Shown: positions 1-6,615, counted from the first letter of the stretch. The stretch: 9,286 nucleotides of DNA from Oscillospiraceae bacterium (GCA_024404215.1 JAKSQI010000053.1:1-9286); one strand, 5' to 3'. Notes: generated from the sequence alone by a model not told the origin. A program made the numbers and translations.

Positions 1-604
1 TAATCATACGGACCACCCGCTCTACTGCCAGGTCCTCATCGGTAATCATGGCGCCTTCCTTTTTACGGTTTACCAGGCTGCCGTCCTCCTCATAGGCCCG
101 GTCAGCAAAAACCTCACTGGCTGCCCGCAGACCCATGTCCCGGGCGCAGCGCAGCAGTTCACCCCCGGATAAGGCCAGAACAATCAGCTCCGGGTTAAAG
201 GCCTTGATGGCCTCGCAGATGCCCCGGGAAAGGGCATAATCCTTGCCGGCCATGTTGTAGAAGGCCCCATGGGGCTTAACATGCTGCATGGGAACGCCAA
301 CACTGCGGCAGAAGGCATCCATTGCCCCCAGCTGATACAGGGTATAGGCCTTAGCCTCTTCCGGAGTGATAACCATATTGCGGCGGCCGAAGCCCATTAA
401 ATCCGGGAAACCGGGATGGGCACCCATCTGGATGCCGGAGGCTGCCGCCATACGGGCAGTTTTCTCCATGACAACGGGGTCAGAGGCGTGGAAGCCGCAG
501 GCCACATTGGCAGAAGTAATCAGCGGAATCACCTTGTCATCGGAGCCGATTTTATAAGCGCCGAAGCTCTCACCCAAATCGCTGTTTAAGTCAACCTTGA
601 ACAT
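1..604 (-). CDS. pxpA: 5-oxoprolinase subunit A (LamB/YcsF family), 3' end cut by window edge
   Basis: Subunit of the cytosolic PxpABC 5-oxoprolinase, which converts 5-oxo-L-proline to L-glutamate with ATP. My translation gives 201 residues before the left edge; the family is about 250, so roughly 50 C-terminal residues are missing. Visible LamB/YcsF hallmarks are DLNSDLGESFG (residues 5-15), SANVACGFHASDP (31-43), GAHPGFPDLMGFGRR (61-75), VKPHGAFYN (109-117) and FADRAYEEDGSLVNR (166-180). The fold is a polysaccharide-deacetylase-like TIM barrel; the conserved Asp, His and Glu residues are presumed active-site residues. The ATG at 604 has an AGGGGAG ribosome site about 7 nt upstream, and the gene starts 16 nt after accC ends, so it is the sixth visible gene of the operon. 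Family identity is certain; participation in 5-oxoproline hydrolysis follows from pxpB and pxpC upstream. Confidence 0.95.
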   Translation of the reverse strand, partial: MFKVDLNSDLGESFGAYKIGSDDKVIPLITSANVACGFHASDPVVMEKTARMAAASGIQMGAHPGFPDLMGFGRRNMVITPEEAKAYTLYQLGAMDAFCRSVGVPMQHVKPHGAFYNMAGKDYALSRGICEAIKAFNPELIVLALSGGELLRCARDMGLRAASEVFADRAYEEDGSLVNRKKEGAMITDEDLAVERVVRMI

Positions 605-620
605 TCTTAGTTCTCCCCTT

Positions 621-1964
621 TTATGCTTTCATGATGGTTTCAATGAAGCCGGTATCGGCCTTGCCTTCCCCGAAAACGGGGTTGCGCATAATCTGGTACT
701 GGAAGTCCAAATTGGTTTCCACCCCGGTGATGACCATTTCATCCAAAGCCGACAGCATTTTTCGAATGGCCGCCTCCCGGGTGGGAGCGTGAACAATAAC
801 CTTGGCAATCATGGAGTCATACTCGGAGGGAATGCGATAGCCGGCATATAGGCCGGTATCCACCCGTACCCCGTTGCCGGCCGGCAGGTGAATGTTCTTT
901 ACACGGCCCGGGCAGGGCATGAAGTTTTTTTCCGGAATTTCGGCATTGATGCGGCATTCAATGGCGTGGCCGCGAAGGGCAATATCCTCCTGCCGAAAGC
1001 TCAGCTCTTCCCCGTTGGCTACCCGAATCTGCTCAATAATCAGGTCCGTGCCGGTAACCATTTCGGTAACACCGTGCTCAACCTGAATACGGGTGTTCAT
1101 TTCCATGAAGAAGAACTCTCCCTTGGGGCTGACGATGAATTCAATCGTGCCGGCGTTGGTATAGCCTACAGTTTTTGCAGCTAAAACCGCATACTCGTTC
1201 ATTTTCTGACGGGTGGCTTCATCAATAGCCGGAGAGGGAGATTCCTCAATCAGCTTTTGATGGTTGCGCTGTACGGAGCAGTCACGGTCACCCAAAGCTA
1301 CCACGTTGCCGTGGCTGTCTGCCATAATCTGAATTTCCACATGACGGGGATTGCGGATGAAGCGTTCCAGATACATGGTATCGTCACCAAAGGCATTGGC
1401 AGATTCCCGCTGAGCCAAATTGAACTGGAACTCAAAATCCTCCGCTGACTCGGACACCCGCATGCCCTTGCCGCCGCCGCCGGAAGAGGCCTTAATCATA
1501 ATGGGATAACCGATGCGGTCTGCCTGCTTTTTGGCTTCCTCCACGTCGTATACCGGCTCCTTGGTGCCGGGAACTACCGGAACACCGGCCGCCATCATGG
1601 TGGCGCGGGCGGCAGACTTGTTACCCATGCGGTCAATAACCTCCGGGTCCGGGCCGATAAAGGTCAGGCCGTTGGCCTGGCAGCGCCGCACAAACTCACT
1701 GTTTTCGGATAAGAAGCCAAAACCGGGGTGAATGGCATCCGCCCCCATGTTCAGGGCCGCCTGAATAATGCGGTCCATGTTCAGGTAGCTGTTTTTGGAA
1801 AGGCCTTCGCCGATACAGATACGCTGGTCAGCCAGCTTAACGTGAAGGCTTTCGGCGTCCTCCTTGGAATAGACAGCCACACTGGAAATGCCCATGTTAC
1901 GGCAGGCACGGATAATCCGGACAGCAATTTCACCGCGGTTGGCAATCAATACTTTAGTAAGCAA
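621..1964 (-). CDS. accC: Biotin carboxylase subunit (AccC-type, ATP-grasp)
   Basis: Carboxylates BCCP-bound biotin using ATP and bicarbonate. The 447 aa length matches stand-alone bacterial AccC. In order: N-terminal Rossmann-like domain (IANRGEIAVRI, 7-17), ATP-grasp lid with glycine loop GGGGKGM (162-168), RDCSVQRNHQKLIEE (227-241, Lys237), catalytic strand FMEMNTRIQVEH (286-297, carrying Glu288, Asn290, Arg292, Gln294, Glu296), and the C-terminal biotin carboxylase domain with GHAIECRINAE (332-342, Arg338). All catalytic residues known from E. coli AccC appear present. The residue after the catalytic-loop His is Gly298 where AccC usually has Pro. Translation must begin at a TTG (1964-1962), the first codon giving the standard MLTKVLIANRG start; GGGGG lies 8 nt upstream. 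It follows accB by 19 nt inside the pxp operon, and no accA or accD is present. It may serve fatty-acid synthesis or be dedicated to the PxpBC carboxyltransferase-like pair. Confidence 0.95.
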   Translation of the reverse strand: MLTKVLIANRGEIAVRIIRACRNMGISSVAVYSKEDAESLHVKLADQRICIGEGLSKNSYLNMDRIIQAALNMGADAIHPGFGFLSENSEFVRRCQANGLTFIGPDPEVIDRMGNKSAARATMMAAGVPVVPGTKEPVYDVEEAKKQADRIGYPIMIKASSGGGGKGMRVSESAEDFEFQFNLAQRESANAFGDDTMYLERFIRNPRHVEIQIMADSHGNVVALGDRDCSVQRNHQKLIEESPSPAIDEATRQKMNEYAVLAAKTVGYTNAGTIEFIVSPKGEFFFMEMNTRIQVEHGVTEMVTGTDLIIEQIRVANGEELSFRQEDIALRGHAIECRINAEIPEKNFMPCPGRVKNIHLPAGNGVRVDTGLYAGYRIPSEYDSMIAKVIVHAPTREAAIRKMLSALDEMVITGVETNLDFQYQIMRNPVFGEGKADTGFIETIMKA

Positions 1965-1983
1965 AGGTCCAACCCCCTGTCAA

Positions 1984-2448
1984 TTAAAGCTTCTTGACGC
2001 GGAACAAAGGCTGGCCGTATTCCACGCGTTGCTCATTGCTGACCAAAATGGCTTCAATTTCACAGTCAAAGTCGGCGGTGATTTCATTCATCAGCTTCAT
2101 GGCCTCCAAAATGCAGACCGTGTCACCGGCCTTTACCCGGTCGCCTACCCGAACATAAGCAGGAATCTCCGGGCCGGCAGCGGAGTAGAAGGTAGCCACA
2201 ATGGGAGAGGTAATGAATTCCGGCTCATCCTCGGCAGGGGCGGCCTCCGGTGCTGCAGGGGCCGAAGTGCCGGCAGCGGGATAAGGGGCGGCCATCACAG
2301 CCGGAGCGGCAGGAGCCATGGGGGCCACAATCGGCGGATTGTCCAGGGTGCTGATGGTAATTTCTACACTTTCATCCTTGTAGCTGAACTCTTTAACGGA
2401 AGAGTTATCAATCATAGCAATCAGTTTTTCAATAGCTTGTAAATCCAT
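1984..2448 (-). CDS. accB: Biotin carboxyl carrier protein (AccB-type)
   Basis: Carrier protein whose biotin shuttles carboxyl groups between biotin carboxylase and a carboxyltransferase. At 154 aa it has the normal AccB length. Residues 1-36 are the AccB N-terminal region, 37-75 an Ala/Pro-rich flexible linker, and 78-153 the biotinyl/lipoyl domain. The biotin-attachment motif EAMKLMNE (115-122) places biotin on Lys118. The stretch FYSAAGPEIPAYV (87-99) matches the 'thumb' loop that separates AccB from biotin domains of pyruvate or urea carboxylase. ATG at 2448 has AAAGGAG about 8 nt upstream, overlapping the TAA of pxpC, which suggests coupled translation. Finding an AccB-type carrier directly after the KipA-like gene rather than beside fab or accAD genes is the notable point. 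Biotinylation needs BirA encoded elsewhere. Confidence 0.95.
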   Translation of the reverse strand: MDLQAIEKLIAMIDNSSVKEFSYKDESVEITISTLDNPPIVAPMAPAAPAVMAAPYPAAGTSAPAAPEAAPAEDEPEFITSPIVATFYSAAGPEIPAYVRVGDRVKAGDTVCILEAMKLMNEITADFDCEIEAILVSNEQRVEYGQPLFRVKKL

Positions 2449-2462
2449 GGGATAAATCTCCT

Positions 2463-3467
2463 TTACTCAAATAATGTGCGTATGCGTTTGGCCGTCAGAC
2501 GGCATTCCAGAACCTCCCGGCAGGGCTGATGGATACGGTCTCTCATGGCGTCCATTTCTTCAATTTCTGCCAGCATCAGCTTCTGGGCCTCCTGTACGGT
2601 AATGGCCTGGAAGTGGATTTTGTGGTCTGTTTTCCGCTGAACGAGCTTTGGAATATCCACGGAGGCAACGGTGGCAATTTTGGCATAGCCGCCGGTGGTC
2701 TGACGGTCCGCCAGCAGGATAATGGGCTTGCCGTGGGCCGGAACCTGAATGGAACCGAAGCATATGCCGTCGGAGATAATGTCGGAGCCATTTTTGGATG
2801 AGATAAAGGGTCCATCCAACCGACAGCCCATGCGGTCAAATTCATTGGTAACCGTGTAGGTGCTGTTCAGGAAGGTTTCAATGCCCTCCTTGGTGAAGGC
2901 CGAATCCTGAGGCCCCATGACCACCCGCAGGGTAACTGATTCCTGATCCATTTCTTCCACAGGCAAGGTTCTGGACAGGAAATAGGGCAAATAGCGGCGC
3001 TTGATGCGGAAAAGAATCAAATCCCCGGCTTCCAGCTTGCGCCCCTTGAAGCCGCCCAGCCGGCTCTTCATATTGGTGCAGCGGCTGCCCATGACCGTAG
3101 GAACCTTCAGATAGCTGGAAAAGGACAGATAGCCTCTGGCACCGCTGACGGCGGAACCGAATTTCAGGATGTCCCCCTTGTGCATATAAATAGCGGTGTA
3201 CATCGGAGCAGGTTTGCCGTTAATGGTGGGGTTGAAGTTTCCGCCGGTAATGGCAACAATGGTATCCGAGGTAAACTCCAAAGTAGGGCCGATGAGAGTA
3301 AATTCCAGCACCGGCTCATTTTCCGGATTGTCCACCAGCAGGTTGGCAATTTTAAAGGAACGGACATCCATGACGCCGGCTACGTTAAAGCCCTGGCTTT
3401 GGTAGCCGGTACGGCCTAAATCCTGAACCGTGGTCAGCATGCCGGGTTTAATAACACGAATTCCCAT
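2463..3467 (-). CDS. pxpC: 5-oxoprolinase subunit C (KipA / AHS2, carboxyltransferase-like)
   Basis: Partner of PxpB in the PxpBC half of 5-oxoprolinase; in B. subtilis the homologue KipA was first described as antagonist of the KinA inhibitor KipI. The family (AHS2) is often annotated 'biotin-dependent carboxyltransferase' because it is homologous to the second half of the urea carboxylase CT domain. The 334 aa length is typical. Hallmarks: PGMLTTVQDLGRTGYQ (8-23), SRLGGFKGRKL (135-145), VVMGPQD (182-188), FDRMGCRLDGP (210-220), and GSIQVPAHGKPIILLADRQ (238-256) leading into TTGGYAKIA (257-265). The last motif usually reads TTGGYPKIA, so Ala262 replaces Pro. A Cys- and Arg-containing tail after about 303 is less conserved. 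The start is clear: GAGGAGG lies just upstream, inside the pxpB end, and only 1 nt separates the pxpB stop from this ATG. No signal peptide, so cytosolic. Confidence 0.95.
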   Translation of the reverse strand: MGIRVIKPGMLTTVQDLGRTGYQSQGFNVAGVMDVRSFKIANLLVDNPENEPVLEFTLIGPTLEFTSDTIVAITGGNFNPTINGKPAPMYTAIYMHKGDILKFGSAVSGARGYLSFSSYLKVPTVMGSRCTNMKSRLGGFKGRKLEAGDLILFRIKRRYLPYFLSRTLPVEEMDQESVTLRVVMGPQDSAFTKEGIETFLNSTYTVTNEFDRMGCRLDGPFISSKNGSDIISDGICFGSIQVPAHGKPIILLADRQTTGGYAKIATVASVDIPKLVQRKTDHKIHFQAITVQEAQKLMLAEIEEMDAMRDRIHQPCREVLECRLTAKRIRTLFE

Positions 3468-3468
3468 G

Positions 3469-4197
3469 TTAAGCCTCCTCTTCCCGAACGGTAACCTGAT
3501 AGGCGTTCTGTTCTACCAGCTCCAGAATGCGCTTGTATTCTGCCTCGTCAATGGGAACAAAACGGATGTAATCACCGGCCTCAACCAAAATGGGCACCTC
3601 CCGGTTGGGGTCATAGGTTTTCACAGGGGTCATGCCCATAAGATTCCAGCCACCGGGCGAATCCATGGGGTAGATGCCGGTTTGGGAGCCGCCGATGCCT
3701 ACGCTGCCAGCCTCAATGCGGACACGGGGGTTTTTCAGGCGGGGGGTATGAATGCGTTCATCCAGGCCGCCTAAATAGGTAAAGCCCGGCAAAAAGCCCA
3801 GCATGTAAATCAAATAGTCCTGAGAGGAATGAATCCGGATGACCTCTTCCTCGCTGAGGCCGGCATGCTCGGCAATGACACTGAGGTCCGGGCCATAGGC
3901 GCCGCCATAGCAAACCGGAATTTCATAAATCTTTTTACGGTCAGACCCCGCCGCAACCTCAATCTTCAGCAGGCCCTTGAGCCGTTCCGCCAAAGCATCA
4001 TAGAGGATAACACGGGGGTCATAATTAATCAAAAGGGAGCAATAGGTGGGAATCATGTCCACAATCCCCTCAATATGCTGTTCCCGAATCAATTGGACCA
4101 GTGCAGCAATTTTTCTGTTTATTTCCGGGTTGATTTCCTGCTTAAACTCAATAAGAAGGGAGGAATCACCCGCGACGAGAATTCTAGCATTCTCCAT
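3469..4197 (-). CDS. pxpB: 5-oxoprolinase subunit B (KipI / AHS1)
   Basis: PxpB pairs with PxpC to form the ATP-using part of 5-oxoprolinase; its B. subtilis homologue KipI also inhibits the sporulation kinase KinA. The family (AHS1) corresponds to the first half of the urea carboxylase CT domain. The 242 aa length is usual. An N-terminal ferredoxin-like part (about 1-85) precedes the cyclophilin-like domain marked by PVCYGG (94-99), GFLPGFTYLGGLD (134-146), SVGIGGSQTGIYP (165-177) and SPGGWNLMG (180-188). In the third motif Ser171 occupies the place where I recall Asn in many homologues. ATG at 4197 has AGGAGA 7 nt upstream, so it is well supported. It is preceded by a strong hairpin at 4233-4266 and followed after 1 nt by pxpC. 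The tight spacing fits a stoichiometric complex. Confidence 0.95.
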   Translation of the reverse strand: MENARILVAGDSSLLIEFKQEINPEINRKIAALVQLIREQHIEGIVDMIPTYCSLLINYDPRVILYDALAERLKGLLKIEVAAGSDRKKIYEIPVCYGGAYGPDLSVIAEHAGLSEEEVIRIHSSQDYLIYMLGFLPGFTYLGGLDERIHTPRLKNPRVRIEAGSVGIGGSQTGIYPMDSPGGWNLMGMTPVKTYDPNREVPILVEAGDYIRFVPIDEAEYKRILELVEQNAYQVTVREEEA

Positions 4198-4212
4198 GAA
4201 TCATTCTCCTTA
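4195..4212 (-). promoter_or_regulatory. Ribosome binding site of pxpB
   Basis: Read on the minus strand, AAGGAGA is followed by seven bases and then ATG at 4197. This near-consensus site restarts translation after the 4233-4266 hairpin and fixes the pxpB start. Confidence 0.75.
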
Positions 4213-4232
4213 TACCAGTGGAATAAAGGGGC

Positions 4233-4266
4233 AAGGCGCAGTATCAAGCTCTTGACACTGCGCCTT
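4233..4266 (-). terminator. Perfect-stem hairpin between transporter and pxpB (attenuator or partial terminator)
   Basis: Perfect 10-bp arms AAGGCGCAGT (4233-4242) and ACTGCGCCTT (4257-4266) enclose one A/C mismatch, a further 4-bp stem (TCAA/TTGA) and a GCTC loop. It begins 19 bases past the transporter stop codon. On the minus strand the stem is followed by GCCCCTTTATTCC, so the T-tract is weak and not immediately adjacent. I read it as a leaky terminator or an mRNA-processing/stability hairpin lowering pxpBC-accBC-pxpA relative to the transporter. No separate promoter for pxpB is evident in the 87-base gap. Confidence 0.6.
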
Positions 4267-4284
4267 CTGTCAAATCAAGTTAAA

Positions 4285-5523
4285 TTAGAAAAGCTTACCC
4301 ATCTGGGCAACAAAGGTGGTAACACCCAGGTAACCGGAAATGACAACTACAATCCAGCCCAGAACCCAAAGAACCATGGGATGCTTGTAGGAGTCACCAA
4401 CAATCTTCTTCATCTTGCCGGCAATCAGGCAGATGGCCAGAGTGATGGGAAGAATCAGACCGTTGATAGCACCGGCCAGAACCAGCAGAGTAGCAGGAGC
4501 GGCGCCCAGGATGCACATAACAGCGCAGGACAGAACGATGAAGCCGATAACAAAAGCGTTTTCGTGGTCGGCAACAAACTTAATGCTCTTCATGAAGGAA
4601 ATGGAGGTGTAGGAGCAGCCGATAACGGAGGTAATGGCTGCGCAGAAGATAACCAGACCGGCAAAGCGATAGCCCAACTCGCCGGCACCCAGACGGAAGG
4701 CCTGTGCAGCAGGGTTGTTAATGGTACCCTCGGCAGCCTGAGTCAGGTCGGCACCCAGAACAACAACGCCCAGAATGGCCAGGAAGAGCAGAATACGAAC
4801 GATGGTAGCAATGCCGATACCCATGACAGCACTCTTGTTAATGTCCTTCAGGCGCTTCGCACCGGTAGTGCCGGCATCAATCAAGCGGTGGGCACCGGCG
4901 AAGGTGATGTAACCGCCAACGGTACCGCCCAGCAGGGTCAGAATGGCGCTGCGCATGTTGCCGGAGAAGTAGCCGGCGGAAGGAGCAACGGTGTTCTTCA
5001 GGGCATCGCCAACAGGGGGCTTAACAATGAAGATAACAATCAGAATCAAAAGAATCATGACGCCGCCCAAAACCTTGGTAACGGTATCCATGATGGACTT
5101 GGCCTGCTTAAAGAGGAAAATGGCAATGGCCAGCAGGGCAGTAATGATATAGCCGGGAATCAAGGGCATGCCAACCAGTGCATTCAAGCCAAGGCCGCCG
5201 CCGCCTACGTTACCGATGTTAAATACGATACCGCCGAAAACAATCAAAACAGAAACCAGAATACCCAAACCGGGAAGAATCTTGTTGGCAGCATCCTGAC
5301 CGCGAAGGCCGGAGGAGCAAAGCACACGCCAGATGTTCAGCTGTGCAATGGCAGCCAGCACGATGGTGGCTAAAATGACAAAACCAAAGCTAGAGCCCAG
5401 GCTGCTGGTAAAGGTTGCTGTCTGGGTCAGAAATCCGGGGCCAATGGCGGAAGTCGCCATTAGGAAGGCTGCGCCAAGCAAAGCGCCGGCGCCGGCTGTT
5501 TTGGTCGTGTTTTTGTTACTCAA
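4285..5523 (-). CDS. Nramp-like (YcsG-type) membrane transporter, probable 5-oxoproline permease
   Basis: Hydrophobic protein of about 412 aa with roughly 11 membrane helices and an Nramp/LeuT-fold layout, similar to B. subtilis YcsG, which also sits beside ycsF and kipIA. Numbered from an upstream ATG at 5532, helix 1 carries SAIGPGFLTQTATF (28-41) where metal-transporting Nramps have DPGN, and helix 6 carries LGGTVGGYITFAGAH (201-215) where they have MPH. The Asp, Asn, Met and His ligands are therefore replaced, so Mn/Fe transport is unlikely. From gene context I infer import of 5-oxoproline or a related organic acid. I chose the TTG at 5523 because AAGGA lies 8 nt upstream of it, whereas the same AAGGA directly abuts the ATG at 5532 and could not serve it. 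First gene of the operon, 44 nt downstream of a strong promoter. Fold is confident, substrate is not. Confidence 0.85.
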   Translation of the reverse strand: MSNKNTTKTAGAGALLGAAFLMATSAIGPGFLTQTATFTSSLGSSFGFVILATIVLAAIAQLNIWRVLCSSGLRGQDAANKILPGLGILVSVLIVFGGIVFNIGNVGGGGLGLNALVGMPLIPGYIITALLAIAIFLFKQAKSIMDTVTKVLGGVMILLILIVIFIVKPPVGDALKNTVAPSAGYFSGNMRSAILTLLGGTVGGYITFAGAHRLIDAGTTGAKRLKDINKSAVMGIGIATIVRILLFLAILGVVVLGADLTQAAEGTINNPAAQAFRLGAGELGYRFAGLVIFCAAITSVIGCSYTSISFMKSIKFVADHENAFVIGFIVLSCAVMCILGAAPATLLVLAGAINGLILPITLAICLIAGKMKKIVGDSYKHPMVLWVLGWIVVVISGYLGVTTFVAQMGKLF

Positions 5524-5582
5524 AACGATCATCCTTTCAACTGTCTTTCTTTTCGAATTTAGTCTCTTAAATTCACGAAATC

Positions 5583-5611
5583 ACTATACCACGTCTCAGC
5601 ACTTTTTGCAA
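5583..5611 (-). promoter_or_regulatory. Sigma-70/SigA promoter of the 5-oxoproline operon
   Basis: On the minus strand the -35 hexamer TTGCAA (5606-5611) and the -10 hexamer TATAGT (5583-5588) are separated by exactly 17 bases. Transcription should begin near 5576, leaving a leader of about 50 bases before the TTG start at 5523. The -35 box lies inside one arm of a perfect inverted repeat (5603-5636), so access of polymerase is probably regulated. Confidence 0.7.
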
Positions 5612-5636
5612 GTCATTTGATTCATTCTTGCAAAAA
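5603..5636. promoter_or_regulatory. Inverted repeat overlapping the -35 box, probable operator
   Basis: Perfect 10-bp arms TTTTTGCAAG (5603-5612) and CTTGCAAAAA (5627-5636) are separated by 14 bases, giving about 24 bp, close to two helical turns, between arm centres. Each arm contains the self-palindromic core TTGCAA. On the minus strand the spacer also holds AATGA twice. The promoter-proximal arm includes the -35 hexamer, which is where a dimeric repressor would block initiation. No T-tract follows the repeat on either strand, so a terminator for the upstream AEC gene is less likely. The binding protein is unknown; B. subtilis uses the IclR-type KipR for its kip operon, but none is encoded in this window. 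Confidence 0.55.
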
Positions 5637-5660
5637 TACTTGTTAACAGCTGTAAATCCC

Positions 5661-6610
5661 TTAGATTACCCCCAAAGTACGCATAAGGTAGAGCCAGCCT
5701 GTCAGGGTAAAGGCTGCAAAGAGGGTGGTCAGCATGACGGCAGCGGAAGTCAGAGAGCCCTCGTGGCCCATGTTTCGGGCCATGACATAGCAGCTGACCG
5801 TTGTAGCCGAGCAAAGCATGACCAGAACGGCAACCAGTTCCTGATTGCGGAAGCCCAGAGCAATGGCCAAAGGAACAAAAAGCACACCAAAACCCACCAG
5901 CTTCACTATTGAGGCCAAAACAGCACCACCGCCGGAGGCCCGGGCCTTGCTTAAGTCAAAGCAGGCGCCCATGGCAATGAGGCCCAGCGGAGTGGCTGTT
6001 CCCCCTACTTTGCCGATGACACTGTGAAGAATTTTGGGAAGCGGCAGCCCCAGGGCCGACCAGGCCAGTCCAACAGCGATGCCGATAATGATGGGATTTT
6101 TCACAATACCCAGCAGGGTTTTTTTCACCTTATCCCCCTTCAGCCCCTGCCGGGACTGATCAGGAGAGAACACTGAGAGCACCACTACGGCGCAGATATT
6201 GTAGAGGGGAACAGAGCCAATAATCATCAAAGGCCCCATGCCGGAGGAGCCGTAAATGTTCTGAATAAAGGCCAGGCCAAGAATGGCAGCCGAGCTGCGG
6301 TAGGTGGCCTGAATGAACTCTCCCCTCTCCTCCTTCCGGCGCAGCAGGAAGGACAGACCGAAGGCAATGGCGATGCTGATAACCGTGGCCAGAAAGCAAA
6401 AGAGCACAAAGGGACCATTCCAGGCCTCCGAAAGTTTACCGTTGCCAAATCTTCAAAAACCAGTACCGGCAGGGAAACCTTAAAAACGAAGCTGTTAAGC
6501 CTGGAGGCAAAGCCCTCATCCACCCATCCAATGCACTTCAGGCCATAGCCTAAAAGCATAAGCAGAAAGATGGGCATGGTCGCATTTAAACTGAAAACAA
6601 GATTTTCCAT
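5661..6610 (-). pseudogene. AEC (auxin efflux carrier) family transporter, frameshifted
   Basis: Membrane carrier of the AEC family, which exports or imports organic acids and amino-acid-related compounds. The N-terminal part, MENLVFSLNATMPIFLLML onward, runs in one frame from the ATG at 6610 to near 6434 (about 59 residues, ending DLATVNF). The rest (SEAWNGPFVLFCFLATV onward to the TAA at 5661) continues in another frame. Restoring one T to the minus-strand TTT run (6431-6433) joins the two perfectly and makes the gene 951 bases, 316 aa, the normal AEC length. AGGTGA about 5 nt upstream supports the ATG, and its TGA is the stop of mocR, so the two are co-transcribed. As read, the product would be a short nonfunctional peptide unless the lost base is a sequencing error or is bypassed by slippage. 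Downstream helices look intact and undecayed, which suggests a recent mutation or an assembly error. Confidence 0.85.
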
Positions 6611-6615
6611 TTCTA

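Noticed and set aside
1977..1982. TTGACA on the minus strand between accB and accC as a -35 box
   Set aside because: No fitting -10 hexamer 16-18 bases downstream, where conserved accC coding sequence already begins; chance match.
621..2448. accB-accC as an ordinary fatty-acid synthesis acc cluster
   Set aside because: Not excluded biochemically, but rejected as the default reading: no accA, accD or fab genes are adjacent and the pair is wedged between pxpC and pxpA with operon-type spacing.
3829..5373. Long plus-strand open frame (about 514 codons) antisense to pxpB and the transporter gene
   Set aside because: Its product is a low-complexity Asn/Gln/Gly-rich string with no domain, it has no ribosome site, and it crosses two clearly real minus-strand genes. 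It is a by-product of codon bias in the hydrophobic transporter gene.
5646..5653. ACAGCTGT palindrome just after the AEC stop codon
   Set aside because: Eight bases with mismatched flanks and no hairpin loop; too short to call a terminator or operator.
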